A DNA stretch of 45,602 nt from CAZKRU01 sp964555235 (GCA_964555235.1 CAZKRU010000030.1:1-45602), one strand, 5' to 3'. Positions 31,626 through 40,332 are shown, counted from the first letter of the stretch. Translations and numbers: made by a program. Notes: a model not told the origin generated them from the sequence alone.

Positions 31626-34600
31626 AGCGAATGACTGCCTCTCACCTGGATCCTCGATTCAATCGATGGGACTGGAGCGCCGCTGGAATCGTCCTCGTCT
31701 GCTCACTGATTCTCTACATCGGCACGCTGGCACCGAGCGTCGGACTCGAGGATTCCGGAGAATTTATCACCGCTGGAGTTCATTTTGGGGTCCCCCATCC
31801 TCCTGGCTATCCGCTTTGGAGCATTGGAACCTTTCTTCTTTCCAAATTTCTTCCGATCGGAAATGTTGCCTGGCGCGTGAACCTTTTCTCAGCCCTCTGT
31901 GGCGCGGGAGCGAACGCACTTCTGACGCTGCTCGTCTCTCATTCGGGCCGCTGGATTCTGCGACGATTTGATTCAACCGAAAAACCGATTGGCCCGAAAC
32001 TTCCGTTCTGGGCAGCAATCTCGAGCGGATTGATTCTGACCTTCAGCGATGTCATGTGGAGCCAATCCGTCATCGCCGAAGTTTATGCCCTCAACGCACT
32101 CTGCCTCATGCTCACGTTGGTCCCTTTTTATCGATGGATGCGAACTCCAGAAGACTTGCGCTGGCTCCTCCTGACCCTCTTTGGATTTTGTTTGGGACTC
32201 ACCAATCACCACACCCTCCTTTTTCTGGCTCCTGCTTTTTTTATTGGAGTCATCCTCGCCGATCGTGCCTTCCTCCCGACTTTTTTTATCGCCGTCACGT
32301 TATTAGCCCTCTCTGCGCTCACCGTCCTAACCTGGTTTTCCTCTCATCCCGATCTTCAGGAAATTACACTTCGTCTCGGTGTGGTTCTTCTTCTTGGATG
32401 CGCAGCGATCTCCATCTGGTTCACTCCTTCGTTTTCTCAAAAGCGATTTCTTCGGGGATCCCTCGGAACGCTTCTCTTTGCTTTTTTGATGACACTTTAT
32501 TTGAAAGAATGGCTCGCCATTGAATCGATTCGTGGCGCATCCCTTTTATTGCTCACCGCAGTCGTCGGTGGTTTGATTGGAACTTCGAAGATTCCGTGGC
32601 GATTTCTCTGTGGCACCCTCATCGTCGGATGGATTGCGCTGAGTCTTTACGGGTACATGCGATTAAGTTCGTCCACCAATCCTCCAATGAATTGGGGATT
32701 TGCGAACGAAAAGGGCGGATTCTATCATGCCGTCTCCCGAGGACAATATGGGGACAGCCTCACGGTGCTCATCCGAGGAAAAATCGGCCCGCTCGTTGGA
32801 GTCACTCTAGAAAGGAGCCCGACCGAAGATACTTCCCATGAAAAAATTGATTACCTCCGACAGATTTCAAATGGAATGCGGATGTATTATCGGAGCCTTG
32901 AGGATAATTTCTCACTCCCGCTTTGTCTCCTTGCTTTTCCGATTCTGATCTACCTCCACCGATTCTCGCGACGTCAATGGGCGTGGATTCTCTTTTTGAT
33001 CAGCGGCTACCTCGTGCTCGCGGTTCTAATGACCCTGATTTCTCCCCCCGCCGCAATGGATCTCCTGACCGAGTGGATGTCAAAAGTCTTTCACCTTCAG
33101 TCGCACTGCCTCCTCGTGATCGCGATGGCGTACGGCATGATGGCGGGTTGGGTTTATTTGAACGAAACGACCGATTCAAAAATCTCCAAATTCCTTCCGG
33201 CACTCCTCTTTTTTGCAGTCATTCCTCTCGAAGATAACGTCCACAGTTGCAGTCAATATCAGCGCTGGTTTGGGTGGTATTACGGAACGGATATGCTACG
33301 TCCTCTCGAGAAGGGAGCGATCATTTTTGGAGGAACGGACCCCGGGCGATTTGTTCCAACCTACACGATCTTCTGCGAAAGCACTCAACCCGCACGTTGG
33401 AAGCGGGATCCCTCTTTTGATCGCTCGGATTTGTATATTATCACTCAAAATGCTTTGGCTGATTTTTATTATCTGAAGTATATCCAGAGTCACTACGACT
33501 CCCGCTACCGTCCTTCCACTTTCAACTGGCTGGAGCGATGGCTCGGGCGCGACCATCAATATCCTCCTTCCATTGAACTCCCCACTGCAGACGAATTCGG
33601 AGAAGCTTTCGAGGCACATGCAAAAGAACGCGCCACTCAAAATGGAGCCGAGGTCAGTGGCCTCGAGGAAGTCTTCAAAATCAATGGAATTATTGCCCGT
33701 CAGATTTTCGAGAAAAACAAGGCCAAGCATGCCTTTTATCTCGAGGAAAGCTTTCCCATTCGTTGGATGTACGATTATGCCGAGCCGTCCGGACTGATTC
33801 TTAAATTGAATCCGGAGCCTCTCAAAGCCATCTCGCCGGAGAGCATTGCCAAGGATCGACAATTTTGGGACCGCTACACTGCATTCCTGCTGAGCCAGCC
33901 TGGATTTGAAGAGGATCCCCCGGCCCAACGCTCCTTTTCAAAACTACGCCTCTCCGTCGCACGACTTTACGCCTATCGAGGACTCTACCCGGAAGCGGAG
34001 TATGCTTACAAACAGGCGCTTCAACTTTGCCCCTACAATTCGGAGGTTATTTTCAACTACTCCGAGATGCTCGCCAAACAGAATCGCCTTGAGGACGCGC
34101 AAGCGCTTGTGGATCAAGCAATCGCCCGGGATCCTCATCAAACTCAGTACGCTCAAATGCTCGAAACCTTTAAAGCGATTCGACTCGCCGCCTTCGAAGA
34201 AAAACAGCTTCGCGAGGCACTGAAGGAGAATCCACATAACCCCGAAATGCTTCAGCGCATGATTCAGATTCTCCTCAACCAAAATAAAATCCCCGAGATC
34301 GATCCCTTTGCCGTTGAGTTGATGTCTCTCCCCGAAACCGATCCCGGCGTCGCCCAATCGACGCTCGATCTCCTCATCTCCAAACAACGCATCGATGCGG
34401 CTGAAGCATCCATGCGAAACCGGATGAAACTTGAACCGAAGAATGTGAATTGGCCTTACGCTCTCGGAGGCATTTACTTACTTCGAGATAAAAAAGAGGA
34501 CGCTTTCAAGTACCTGAAGATCGCAGTAAAGCTTTCTCCTGAGACCATCCTTAAAATGGCACCCCATGACCCTCTTTGGGCTCCAGTCAAAGAAGATCCC

Positions 34601-34630
34601 CGCTTCAAAAAAATCATCCCTGGAAAGTAA
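31622..34630 (+). CDS. DUF2723 GT-C membrane glycosyltransferase with C-terminal TPR
   Basis: A 1002-residue protein. Residues 1-530 are polytopic with about 13 transmembrane helices; the first loop carries the acidic motif APSVGLEDSGEFITAG (Glu43, Asp44, Glu47), as in DUF2723 and other protein O-mannosyltransferase-like GT-C enzymes, and GVPHPPGYPLW follows it. The soluble part ends in TPR-like repeats (about 765-1000, e.g. RGLYPEAEYAYKQALQLCPY). It probably transfers the sugar made on polyprenyl phosphate by the overlapping upstream gene to a protein or polymer on the outer face. The acceptor is unknown. Confidence 0.85.
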   Translation: MKRMTASHLDPRFNRWDWSAAGIVLVCSLILYIGTLAPSVGLEDSGEFITAGVHFGVPHPPGYPLWSIGTFLLSKFLPIGNVAWRVNLFSALCGAGANALLTLLVSHSGRWILRRFDSTEKPIGPKLPFWAAISSGLILTFSDVMWSQSVIAEVYALNALCLMLTLVPFYRWMRTPEDLRWLLLTLFGFCLGLTNHHTLLFLAPAFFIGVILADRAFLPTFFIAVTLLALSALTVLTWFSSHPDLQEITLRLGVVLLLGCAAISIWFTPSFSQKRFLRGSLGTLLFAFLMTLYLKEWLAIESIRGASLLLLTAVVGGLIGTSKIPWRFLCGTLIVGWIALSLYGYMRLSSSTNPPMNWGFANEKGGFYHAVSRGQYGDSLTVLIRGKIGPLVGVTLERSPTEDTSHEKIDYLRQISNGMRMYYRSLEDNFSLPLCLLAFPILIYLHRFSRRQWAWILFLISGYLVLAVLMTLISPPAAMDLLTEWMSKVFHLQSHCLLVIAMAYGMMAGWVYLNETTDSKISKFLPALLFFAVIPLEDNVHSCSQYQRWFGWYYGTDMLRPLEKGAIIFGGTDPGRFVPTYTIFCESTQPARWKRDPSFDRSDLYIITQNALADFYYLKYIQSHYDSRYRPSTFNWLERWLGRDHQYPPSIELPTADEFGEAFEAHAKERATQNGAEVSGLEEVFKINGIIARQIFEKNKAKHAFYLEESFPIRWMYDYAEPSGLILKLNPEPLKAISPESIAKDRQFWDRYTAFLLSQPGFEEDPPAQRSFSKLRLSVARLYAYRGLYPEAEYAYKQALQLCPYNSEVIFNYSEMLAKQNRLEDAQALVDQAIARDPHQTQYAQMLETFKAIRLAAFEEKQLREALKENPHNPEMLQRMIQILLNQNKIPEIDPFAVELMSLPETDPGVAQSTLDLLISKQRIDAAEASMRNRMKLEPKNVNWPYALGGIYLLRDKKEDAFKYLKIAVKLSPETILKMAPHDPLWAPVKEDPRFKKIIPGK

Positions 34631-34725
34631 TTTTCTCGCGCAGAGCACGCAGTGCCCGCCGAGTTGTTTTGAACAAAAAAACTGTAAATCCTCCTCCGCG
34701 AACTCGGCGCTCTCTGCGCGAAAAA
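34631..34725. repeat. CGCAGAG-type hairpin between convergent genes
   Basis: TTTTCTCGCGCAGAG followed by CGCCGAGTT pairs with AACTCGGCG and CTCTGCGCGAAAAA. The stem ends are A/T-rich on both sides, so it could act as a terminator for both the DUF2723 gene (stop 34630) and the L,D-transpeptidase gene (stop 34730). Related copies lie at 21873-21905, 38111-38268 and 39035-39114. Confidence 0.7.
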
Positions 34726-34729
34726 TCTC

Positions 34730-35194
34730 TTATCGAATGACCACGCGCATCCCAATTTCAGCGCGCTCAAAAAGATCGATCATCTCGGTATTTCGCAGGC
34801 GAATACATCCGTGACTCGCCACCGTTCCAATGCGGTCTTCCCGATTCGTTCCGTGAAAGTAAATATAGCGCTCCCGGGTATTTGCATTCGACGGTTCCAC
34901 TCCCTCCAGCCAGAGAATCCGGGTTAGAATCAGATCCTCTTCCGTCAACGGATCACTCGAACTCCAAACCGCTCCGGTCCAAACCCGAGATTTGAAGATT
35001 GCCCCGAATGGCGCATCGGCTCCGATTTTTTCCGCAATTCGAAATTCCCCTCGTGGAGTACACTGACTTCCCGAAACCTCACCCAAACCGAACTGAGACG
35101 TACTCACCGCCGCTTCCCAAACGGGTTGGTCGTTCTCTAAGATCCGGACCCGCTGCAGTACCGGATCCACTTCGATCCATGAATTAGAAATCAT
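34730..35194 (-). CDS. L,D-transpeptidase (YkuD domain)
   Basis: A 154-residue YkuD-domain protein with the catalytic pattern YFHGTNREDRIGTVASHGCI: His and Cys of the HxxN...SHGC motif are present, followed by RLRN. L,D-transpeptidases cross-link peptidoglycan or attach proteins to it. No signal peptide is seen; the protein starts directly with the domain (SWIEVDPVLQRVRILE), so it may be exported with help or use an unrecognised start. It overlaps the LOG gene by 11 bases. Confidence 0.88.
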   Translation of the reverse strand: MISNSWIEVDPVLQRVRILENDQPVWEAAVSTSQFGLGEVSGSQCTPRGEFRIAEKIGADAPFGAIFKSRVWTGAVWSSSDPLTEEDLILTRILWLEGVEPSNANTRERYIYFHGTNREDRIGTVASHGCIRLRNTEMIDLFERAEIGMRVVIR

Positions 35195-36221
35195 TGAGAC
35201 GATTAATCAGAAGTCTCAGTCGCCCAAACGAGCGGCGATTGAAGTTCAAGACCAGACGAGGCAGATGCGCAATTTCCGGTTCGTTCGCTTCCTCAGAAAA
35301 CGGTTCCGATGTTTGAATCGTTCCTCCCGGTTTGAGAATATCTTCGAAATCCTCCTGCAAGCGCGGCAACGCCCCCGTGGGGATTTGTCGCTGCAAACGG
35401 ATCACCAAATGATCCCGCACATAACGATACGAATGAAAATTGTAATAGAAATTCACAATCTCTTTTCGTGCCTGTTGAAGATCGTCCGTGATTTTGATGA
35501 GATGAAAATCTTCTTTCGAGATTAGCCCATCCCCCAGGAGATGCTCCCGCACGTAATGCTCAAAAGTCCGCCAGAAATTTCCACCGGGGGCATCAACCAT
35601 CACAATCGGAATCAGTCGGGCTTTTCCCGTTTGAATCAAGGTCATCGCCTCAAATCCTTCGTCCATTGTTCCAAATCCTCCAGGAAAAAGCGCGATCGCA
35701 TGGGATTCCCGAAGAAAGAAGAGTTTGCGAGTGAAGAAATAATGGAAGTTAATCAACTTCGGATCCCCCTCAATCGTCGCATTGGCATGCTGCTCAAACG
35801 GCAGACTAATATTTAACCCAAAACTCTGCTCCTTCCCTGCGCCGCCTTGAGCCGCCCCCATGATTCCCTCCCCGCCACCGGTGATCGTCATAAACTTCGA
35901 CTCCGCCATCAACTTGGCGAATGCATGAGCCGCCTTGGCCTCCGGCGTTTTGGGATCTGTTCGCGCCGAACCGAAAATACAAAGCTTACGAACATCACGA
36001 AATGGGAGGAAAATTTTATTCGCGTAGCGCATCTCCCGAACGGCCCGATTGAAAAGCCTTAATTCCGCCGGCTTGGCCTGATCCCGATGTAATTTCCAAA
36101 TCGATCGAAACAACCCCTGATAATCCCCGGTCTTATCGTCAATTCCCAACTCTTTGATCATCCGGGCGAACGTCTTCTCCAACTCCGGGTTTTCCGGAGT
36201 CGCGCTTTTGTTTTGCCTCAT
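35184..36221 (-). CDS. LOG family protein (lysine-decarboxylase-like fold)
   Basis: A 345-residue protein. The Rossmann core (about 75-260) includes KLCIFGSARTDP, MTITGGGEGIMGAAQGGA and the family motif LFPGGFGTMDEGFE. LOG enzymes release cytokinin-type bases from nucleotides or act as nucleotide phosphoribohydrolases; this longer form has extra N- and C-terminal helices and no assigned substrate. The ATG at 36221 is preferred over 36290, which would add 23 basic residues and overlap the divergent gene. The two 5' ends are at most 28 bases apart. Confidence 0.85.
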   Translation of the reverse strand: MRQNKSATPENPELEKTFARMIKELGIDDKTGDYQGLFRSIWKLHRDQAKPAELRLFNRAVREMRYANKIFLPFRDVRKLCIFGSARTDPKTPEAKAAHAFAKLMAESKFMTITGGGEGIMGAAQGGAGKEQSFGLNISLPFEQHANATIEGDPKLINFHYFFTRKLFFLRESHAIALFPGGFGTMDEGFEAMTLIQTGKARLIPIVMVDAPGGNFWRTFEHYVREHLLGDGLISKEDFHLIKITDDLQQARKEIVNFYYNFHSYRYVRDHLVIRLQRQIPTGALPRLQEDFEDILKPGGTIQTSEPFSEEANEPEIAHLPRLVLNFNRRSFGRLRLLINRLNDF

Positions 36222-36249
36222 ACCATCTAACATGGCACGTTTTAACCTC

Positions 36250-38067
36250 ATGGCAACTCTGTTAGAGGAACTCAACGACCGGATTCTCATCGCGGATGGA
36301 GCGACCGGAACCTATCTACACACTCTCGGAATCCCGACCGATCGCTGCCTTGAAGAGGTCAATCTTTCGCAGCCCGATCTCGTCACTCGAGTCTATACCG
36401 AATACGTGAATGCCGGCGCACGGGTGGTTGAAACCAACAGCTTCGGTGCCAACCGGATTCGTCTGATGCGTTTCGGCCTGGATCAACAAGTCCGTGAAAT
36501 TAATCTTCGCGCCGCACGACTCGCCAAAGCCGTTGCACTGGGCCGCGACGTCTATGTCGGAGGTTCTGTCGGTCCACTCTCCTTGCGCCCCTCGGATCCA
36601 GTACTTACCGATGACGACAAGCAATCGATTTTTAAAGAACAGATTTCCGCCCTTCTCGATGGAGGCTGCGATCTGATTTTCCTCGAGACCTTTGCCGACA
36701 TGGAAGAGCTCCTCCTCGCTCTCAAGGTTTTTAAAAATCTCTCCTCGGGCCCCGTCGTCACCTCCCTCGCCGTCACCGAAGAAGGGCGCATGGGAACCGG
36801 CGAATCCCTCACTCAAGCTTTTCAAATTTTGCGACAGGCCGGAAGCTCCCTCTGCAGCTTCAATGGAACATGCGGCCCACGCGCGAGCCTTTTTCTCCTC
36901 GAGCAACTCGATGTCGAACCGGGCCAACTGATCGGCGTTTATCCGAATGCTGGAAAGCCGGAATTCTACGCAGGCCGTTTCAACTACGCCGCTACTCCGG
37001 AATACTTCGCGTCAAATGTCGCCGCGTTTGTACGAGAAGGAGCAAGACTCATTGGAGGCGATTACGGAACCGAGCCGTCCCATATTCGGGCCATGGTCGA
37101 GGCCGCGCGCCCCCTAAAGCCAATCGCTAAAAAAACCGGCAGACGCATCTTGGTCACCGAGCCGAAACCGGCAAGTGTCGCTTCTCCCGAGTTCGAGTCG
37201 AATCTCCTCGAAAAACTCAAGCAAAAGATCGTCACCATCGTCGAACTCGATTCACCCAAAACGCTTTCGATGGATAAATTCATCACGGGAGCAAAAGCTC
37301 TCAAGGAAGCCGGAGCCGATGCCATTACTTTGGCCGACAACTCTCTCGCTATCTTGCGTGTCAGTAATTTTGCCGCCGCCATTCATCTCCGCGAAAAAGT
37401 CGGAATCCTACCACTCCTGCACCTTGCCTGCCGTGACCGAAATCTTCTCGGAATTCAATCGGAATTGATGGGACTTGGAACCCTCGGCTTTCGTCATCTT
37501 CTCGCCATCACCGGAGATCCCTCCAAAGTCGGAGACCATCCGGGTGCCACGTCTGTTTACGATGTGAATGCCGTCGGACTCCTCAAACTCATCTCCGGAC
37601 TCAATCAGGGCGTGAACGCTGCCGGAAAGCCGCTCAACGGAAAAACGGACTTCATCGCTGGCTGCGCCTTTAATCCAAACGCCAAGAATTTCGATTCCCA
37701 AGTCAAAAAGCTCGAGGGAAAAATCGCCGCAGGTGCCCAGTATGTCATGACCCAACCGGTCTTCGACATCGCCCTCGTCAAACAAACGGCACAAGCGTTG
37801 AAGCCACTCGGGATTCCTGTTTTTGTCGGAGTCATGCCGCTCCTCCATTCACGCAACGCTGAATTTCTTCACAACGAAGTTCCTGGAATTTCAATTCCGG
37901 ATTCCGTCCGTGAGAAACTCCGAAACATTGAAGAGACCCGTGCCACCGAAATCGGCCTCGCCTTCGCCAAAGAACTCCGCGACGAAATCCTCACCCACTT
38001 CCGCGGCGTCTACTTGATCACCCCGTTTTTGCGCTACGAAATGTCTGTGGCATTGATTCCGAAATAA
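36250..38067 (+). CDS. bifunctional homocysteine S-methyltransferase / methylenetetrahydrofolate reductase
   Basis: A 605-residue fusion. Residues 1-290 form a homocysteine methyltransferase TIM barrel (LIADGATGTYLHTLG, ETNSFGANRIRL, GGSVGPLS). Residues about 310-600 are a flavin-dependent MTHFR (VTIVELDSPK, LLAITGDPSKVGDHPGATSV, GAQYVMTQPVFD). The fusion fits the YitJ type, which makes methyl-folate and methionine. Normally three Cys hold zinc, one plus a GGCCG pair; the first is present (NGTCGP, Cys208) but the pair reads GGDYG (Asp271, Tyr272). ATG 36250 is close to the family start; 36232 would add six residues. Confidence 0.9.
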   Translation: MATLLEELNDRILIADGATGTYLHTLGIPTDRCLEEVNLSQPDLVTRVYTEYVNAGARVVETNSFGANRIRLMRFGLDQQVREINLRAARLAKAVALGRDVYVGGSVGPLSLRPSDPVLTDDDKQSIFKEQISALLDGGCDLIFLETFADMEELLLALKVFKNLSSGPVVTSLAVTEEGRMGTGESLTQAFQILRQAGSSLCSFNGTCGPRASLFLLEQLDVEPGQLIGVYPNAGKPEFYAGRFNYAATPEYFASNVAAFVREGARLIGGDYGTEPSHIRAMVEAARPLKPIAKKTGRRILVTEPKPASVASPEFESNLLEKLKQKIVTIVELDSPKTLSMDKFITGAKALKEAGADAITLADNSLAILRVSNFAAAIHLREKVGILPLLHLACRDRNLLGIQSELMGLGTLGFRHLLAITGDPSKVGDHPGATSVYDVNAVGLLKLISGLNQGVNAAGKPLNGKTDFIAGCAFNPNAKNFDSQVKKLEGKIAAGAQYVMTQPVFDIALVKQTAQALKPLGIPVFVGVMPLLHSRNAEFLHNEVPGISIPDSVREKLRNIEETRATEIGLAFAKELRDEILTHFRGVYLITPFLRYEMSVALIPK

Positions 38068-38110
38068 AATAGTGGAGTTCACGCGAGCTTCAATGAAGCG
38101 ATGACCACAT

Positions 38111-38268
38111 TAGTGTAGTCCGCCAAGCGGATCGCATATTATTTTCCCGCGCAGAGCTCGCCGAGATCGTGGAGGATAAAAAAAGGCTCACTTGTTCGTT
38201 AGGAGATCCCCGTGGGCTCTGCGTTCTCCGTGTGAGACAATCTTTATGCTGTTTGACGGACTACTCTA
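38111..38268. repeat. nested inverted-repeat element with CGCAGAG core
   Basis: Outer arms TGTAGTCCGCCAAGCG (from 38114) and TGTTTGACGGACTAC (to 38264) are inverted copies with small differences, extended by TAG and GCATA / TATGC. Inside, CGCGCAGAGCTCGCCGAG and GGGCTCTGCGTTCTCCGTG make a second inverted pair of the CGCAGAG family. The whole is about 158 bases, between the stops of the methyltransferase gene and the minus-strand 38293 gene. It has no coding frame and looks like a MITE-type or composite intergenic element. Confidence 0.6.
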
Positions 38269-38292
38269 GAAATGCCCGCCCGTTGACGCAGG

Positions 38293-39003
38293 CTAAACTG
38301 TTTTTTGTGTTTCACCCGTGACCGTAACGATCAAGATCCCCCAAATGGCCGCGGCTACGAGGTTGAGTGGCATCTGCAATAATCCGGGCAACGCATAAAT
38401 CACAAAGACGATCGGCGTCCAAAATGCCAGACACGAAACCCAAAGTGGTAAAATCTGATCCTCTAAAAATTTTCTCCAGGGGCGCACCTTCGGCCAGACC
38501 CGACTCCAATCAAATCCCTCGTTTTTCCACAAAAAGCAGAGCGCTTGGAGGGGACTCGTGATAAAGAGACCATAACAGAACATATCAACCATGACTTTGC
38601 TCGTCACCACACCCCAAGTCGCCTCACTCCCAAAGACCACCGCTTGACCTTGATAAAAAAGGTCCGTCACCACACTCATTCCTCCCATGAAAAAAAATTT
38701 GAAAATCAGATCAACCCGATGTGAGCGTCTCCAGATTCCACGATCCGTCAGGTAAACCCGAAAGACTTCCGAAACGACCCCGGTGGCAATTCCCCCCGCC
38801 ACAAAGCTAAACCAGAGACCCGCAAATGATTTGAGACGGATCACCGCATCAAAAATCAGATGGCTGGATGGAATCTGATAGTAAGCAAATCCAATTCCAA
38901 TCATCACCAGTTGCAGAACGAGGGCCGGAGCCCAGTTCCGTTTCGCTGCCCGCCATCCAATCGAGAGTCCATGTTGCCACCAACGCATCTTGGGATTTCT
39001 CAC
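38293..39003 (-). CDS. polytopic membrane protein, unknown
   Basis: A 236-residue protein with about five or six transmembrane helices and an aromatic-rich sequence (MRWWQHGLSIGWRAAKRNW). The C-terminal WVSCLAFWTPIVFVIYALPG followed by LQMPLNLVAAAIWG faintly resembles Mpv17/PMP22-family membrane proteins, but key Trp/Asn motifs were not clearly seen, so no function is proposed. It stands between two hairpin repeats and is probably a single-gene unit. Confidence 0.65.
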   Translation of the reverse strand: MRNPKMRWWQHGLSIGWRAAKRNWAPALVLQLVMIGIGFAYYQIPSSHLIFDAVIRLKSFAGLWFSFVAGGIATGVVSEVFRVYLTDRGIWRRSHRVDLIFKFFFMGGMSVVTDLFYQGQAVVFGSEATWGVVTSKVMVDMFCYGLFITSPLQALCFLWKNEGFDWSRVWPKVRPWRKFLEDQILPLWVSCLAFWTPIVFVIYALPGLLQMPLNLVAAAIWGILIVTVTGETQKTV

Positions 39004-39034
39004 AGGGAAACGTCAAAAGGCAAGAAGGAACGGA

Positions 39035-39114
39035 TTTTTCGCGCTGAGACGCTGTGTCGCAGAGGTTTTTTGAAAATAAGACCCCTCAGCGTCCCCGCGT
39101 CTCTGCGCGAGAAA
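39035..39114. repeat. CGCAGAG-type hairpin overlapping the rnhA end
   Basis: TTTTTCGCGCTGAGACGC (39035-39052) pairs with GCGTCTCTGCGCGAGAAA (39097-39114); the neighbouring GCTGTGTCGCAGAGG and CCCCTCAGCGTCCCC extend the inverted match imperfectly. The right arm reaches into the 3' end of rnhA, encoding its last nine residues and its stop codon. Same family as 34631-34725. Confidence 0.7.
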
Positions 39115-39553
39115 TGGCTTTCTGGATTTTTTCAATCGCTTGAGTCGCCAGCACGTCACAGCGCTCATTTCCGGTATGGCCCGCATGACCTTTCACCCAA
39201 TGCCAATGAATCTGATGCCGATTCGTCGCGAGATCCAACTGTTGCCAAAGGTCTTCGTTTTTGACCGGCTTTTTCGCGGAAGTCTTCCAGCCGTTCACCT
39301 TCCAAGCCGCCATCCACTTTTGAACTCCGTTTTTGACATATTCCGAGTCCGTATAAAAATCAACCTCGCAAGATTCCTTCAACGCGTTCAGTGCTTCAAT
39401 CGCCGCCTGAAGCTCCATCCGATTATTTGTCGTCAGCATCACACCGCCACTCAGCTCTTTTTTTCGCGTACCATATTCCAGCACCGCACCCCAGCCTCCC
39501 GGACCCGGGTTTCCACTGCAGCCTCCATCCGTATGAATCACCACGCATTTCAC
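39086..39553 (-). CDS. rnhA: ribonuclease HI
   Basis: A 155-residue RNase HI that removes RNA from RNA-DNA hybrids. Catalytic acids: IHTDGGCSGNPGPGGWG (Asp), NRMELQAAIEAL (Glu), DFYTDSEYVKNG (Asp) and TGNERCDVLA (Asp); the HWVKGHAGH loop is also complete. The C-terminal ISRAETRGR is encoded by the arm of an intergenic repeat, which also supplies the stop codon; the last natural helix is EKIQKA just before it. The core is intact, so activity should be unaffected. Confidence 0.95.
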   Translation of the reverse strand: MKCVVIHTDGGCSGNPGPGGWGAVLEYGTRKKELSGGVMLTTNNRMELQAAIEALNALKESCEVDFYTDSEYVKNGVQKWMAAWKVNGWKTSAKKPVKNEDLWQQLDLATNRHQIHWHWVKGHAGHTGNERCDVLATQAIEKIQKAISRAETRGR

Positions 39554-39638
39554 TCACTAAAAACTGAAAGGTATCGGAACGAAGTCAATTCATCCTTCAC
39601 AAAAAGCAGCCCACGGAAAATATCTCTTGCACCATATC

Positions 39639-39657
39639 TACTTTGTGGTACAAAGTA
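39639..39657. promoter_or_regulatory. palindromic operator before the regulator operon
   Basis: TACTTTGTGGTACAAAGTA has perfect eight-base arms around a three-base centre and lies three bases before the start codon of the 39661 gene. The core CTTTGT-N3-ACAAAG recurs at 40657-40671 before the DUF4173-like gene. A likely binder is the winged-helix protein encoded at 40339. The position leaves no room for a Shine-Dalgarno, so the transcript may be leaderless. Confidence 0.7.
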
Positions 39658-39660
39658 ACT

Positions 39661-40332
39661 ATGAGCCTCGACCAACAAGCTGCTGAAAATCTTCAAGTCA
39701 TTCGAAGTCTAATGGAACGATCGACCATTTATCGAGCGATTTCCGCCCCGACTGCTTTCGTTGGAGGGATCACCACTCTTCTCTTCGGATTTTTTGGAGA
39801 AGAGGTGATCTCCTCCTTCACCCAAGGAACCTTTCTCGCTCCCCTCACCTTTTTCATCGTCTGGGGATCCGTCTTTGCCATCACAGTACTCACCCATCTT
39901 TTTCAACTTTATCGCGACTCGACTCAAAATGCTGAGCCCATCTTCTCCTCTCGTCACTGGCTTGCGATTCGCTGCATGACGCCCGCCATGATAATCGGAG
40001 GGATCACCACACTCGTTTTTGGATTGGAGCCCCTGCAAGATCCAGCTCATCACATGAATGAGTTCCTTCAAACTACAAATACAGACCTCTGGATCATCTT
40101 TTATGGTGTTGCACTGCTCTCAACACAAACCTTTGCTCCCCGTTCGATCACTCTGCTCGGATGGCTCTTTTTTGTAACCGGTCTGGCTGGACTCGCGACC
40201 CTGGTTTTCTATCCGCGGAATCCCATCAACGCCAATCTCCTCATGATTCTCACCTTTGGTCTCTTCCACCTGATTTATGCGCTCGTTGTATGGAAAACCT
40301 CAAAAAAGTCGACAGAAGCCGTCAACCTCTAG
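39661..40332 (+). CDS. six-helix membrane protein with an internal duplication
   Basis: A 223-residue protein with about six transmembrane helices. Two helices start alike, APTAFVGGITTLLFGF and TPAMIIGGITTLVFGL, suggesting a duplicated three-helix unit. No catalytic or transport family was recognised. It is followed six bases later by a winged-helix regulator and is preceded by its likely operator. Small membrane proteins paired with such regulators are often of unknown function; a sensing or envelope role linked to the exosortase operon is only a guess. Confidence 0.7.
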   Translation: MSLDQQAAENLQVIRSLMERSTIYRAISAPTAFVGGITTLLFGFFGEEVISSFTQGTFLAPLTFFIVWGSVFAITVLTHLFQLYRDSTQNAEPIFSSRHWLAIRCMTPAMIIGGITTLVFGLEPLQDPAHHMNEFLQTTNTDLWIIFYGVALLSTQTFAPRSITLLGWLFFVTGLAGLATLVFYPRNPINANLLMILTFGLFHLIYALVVWKTSKKSTEAVNL

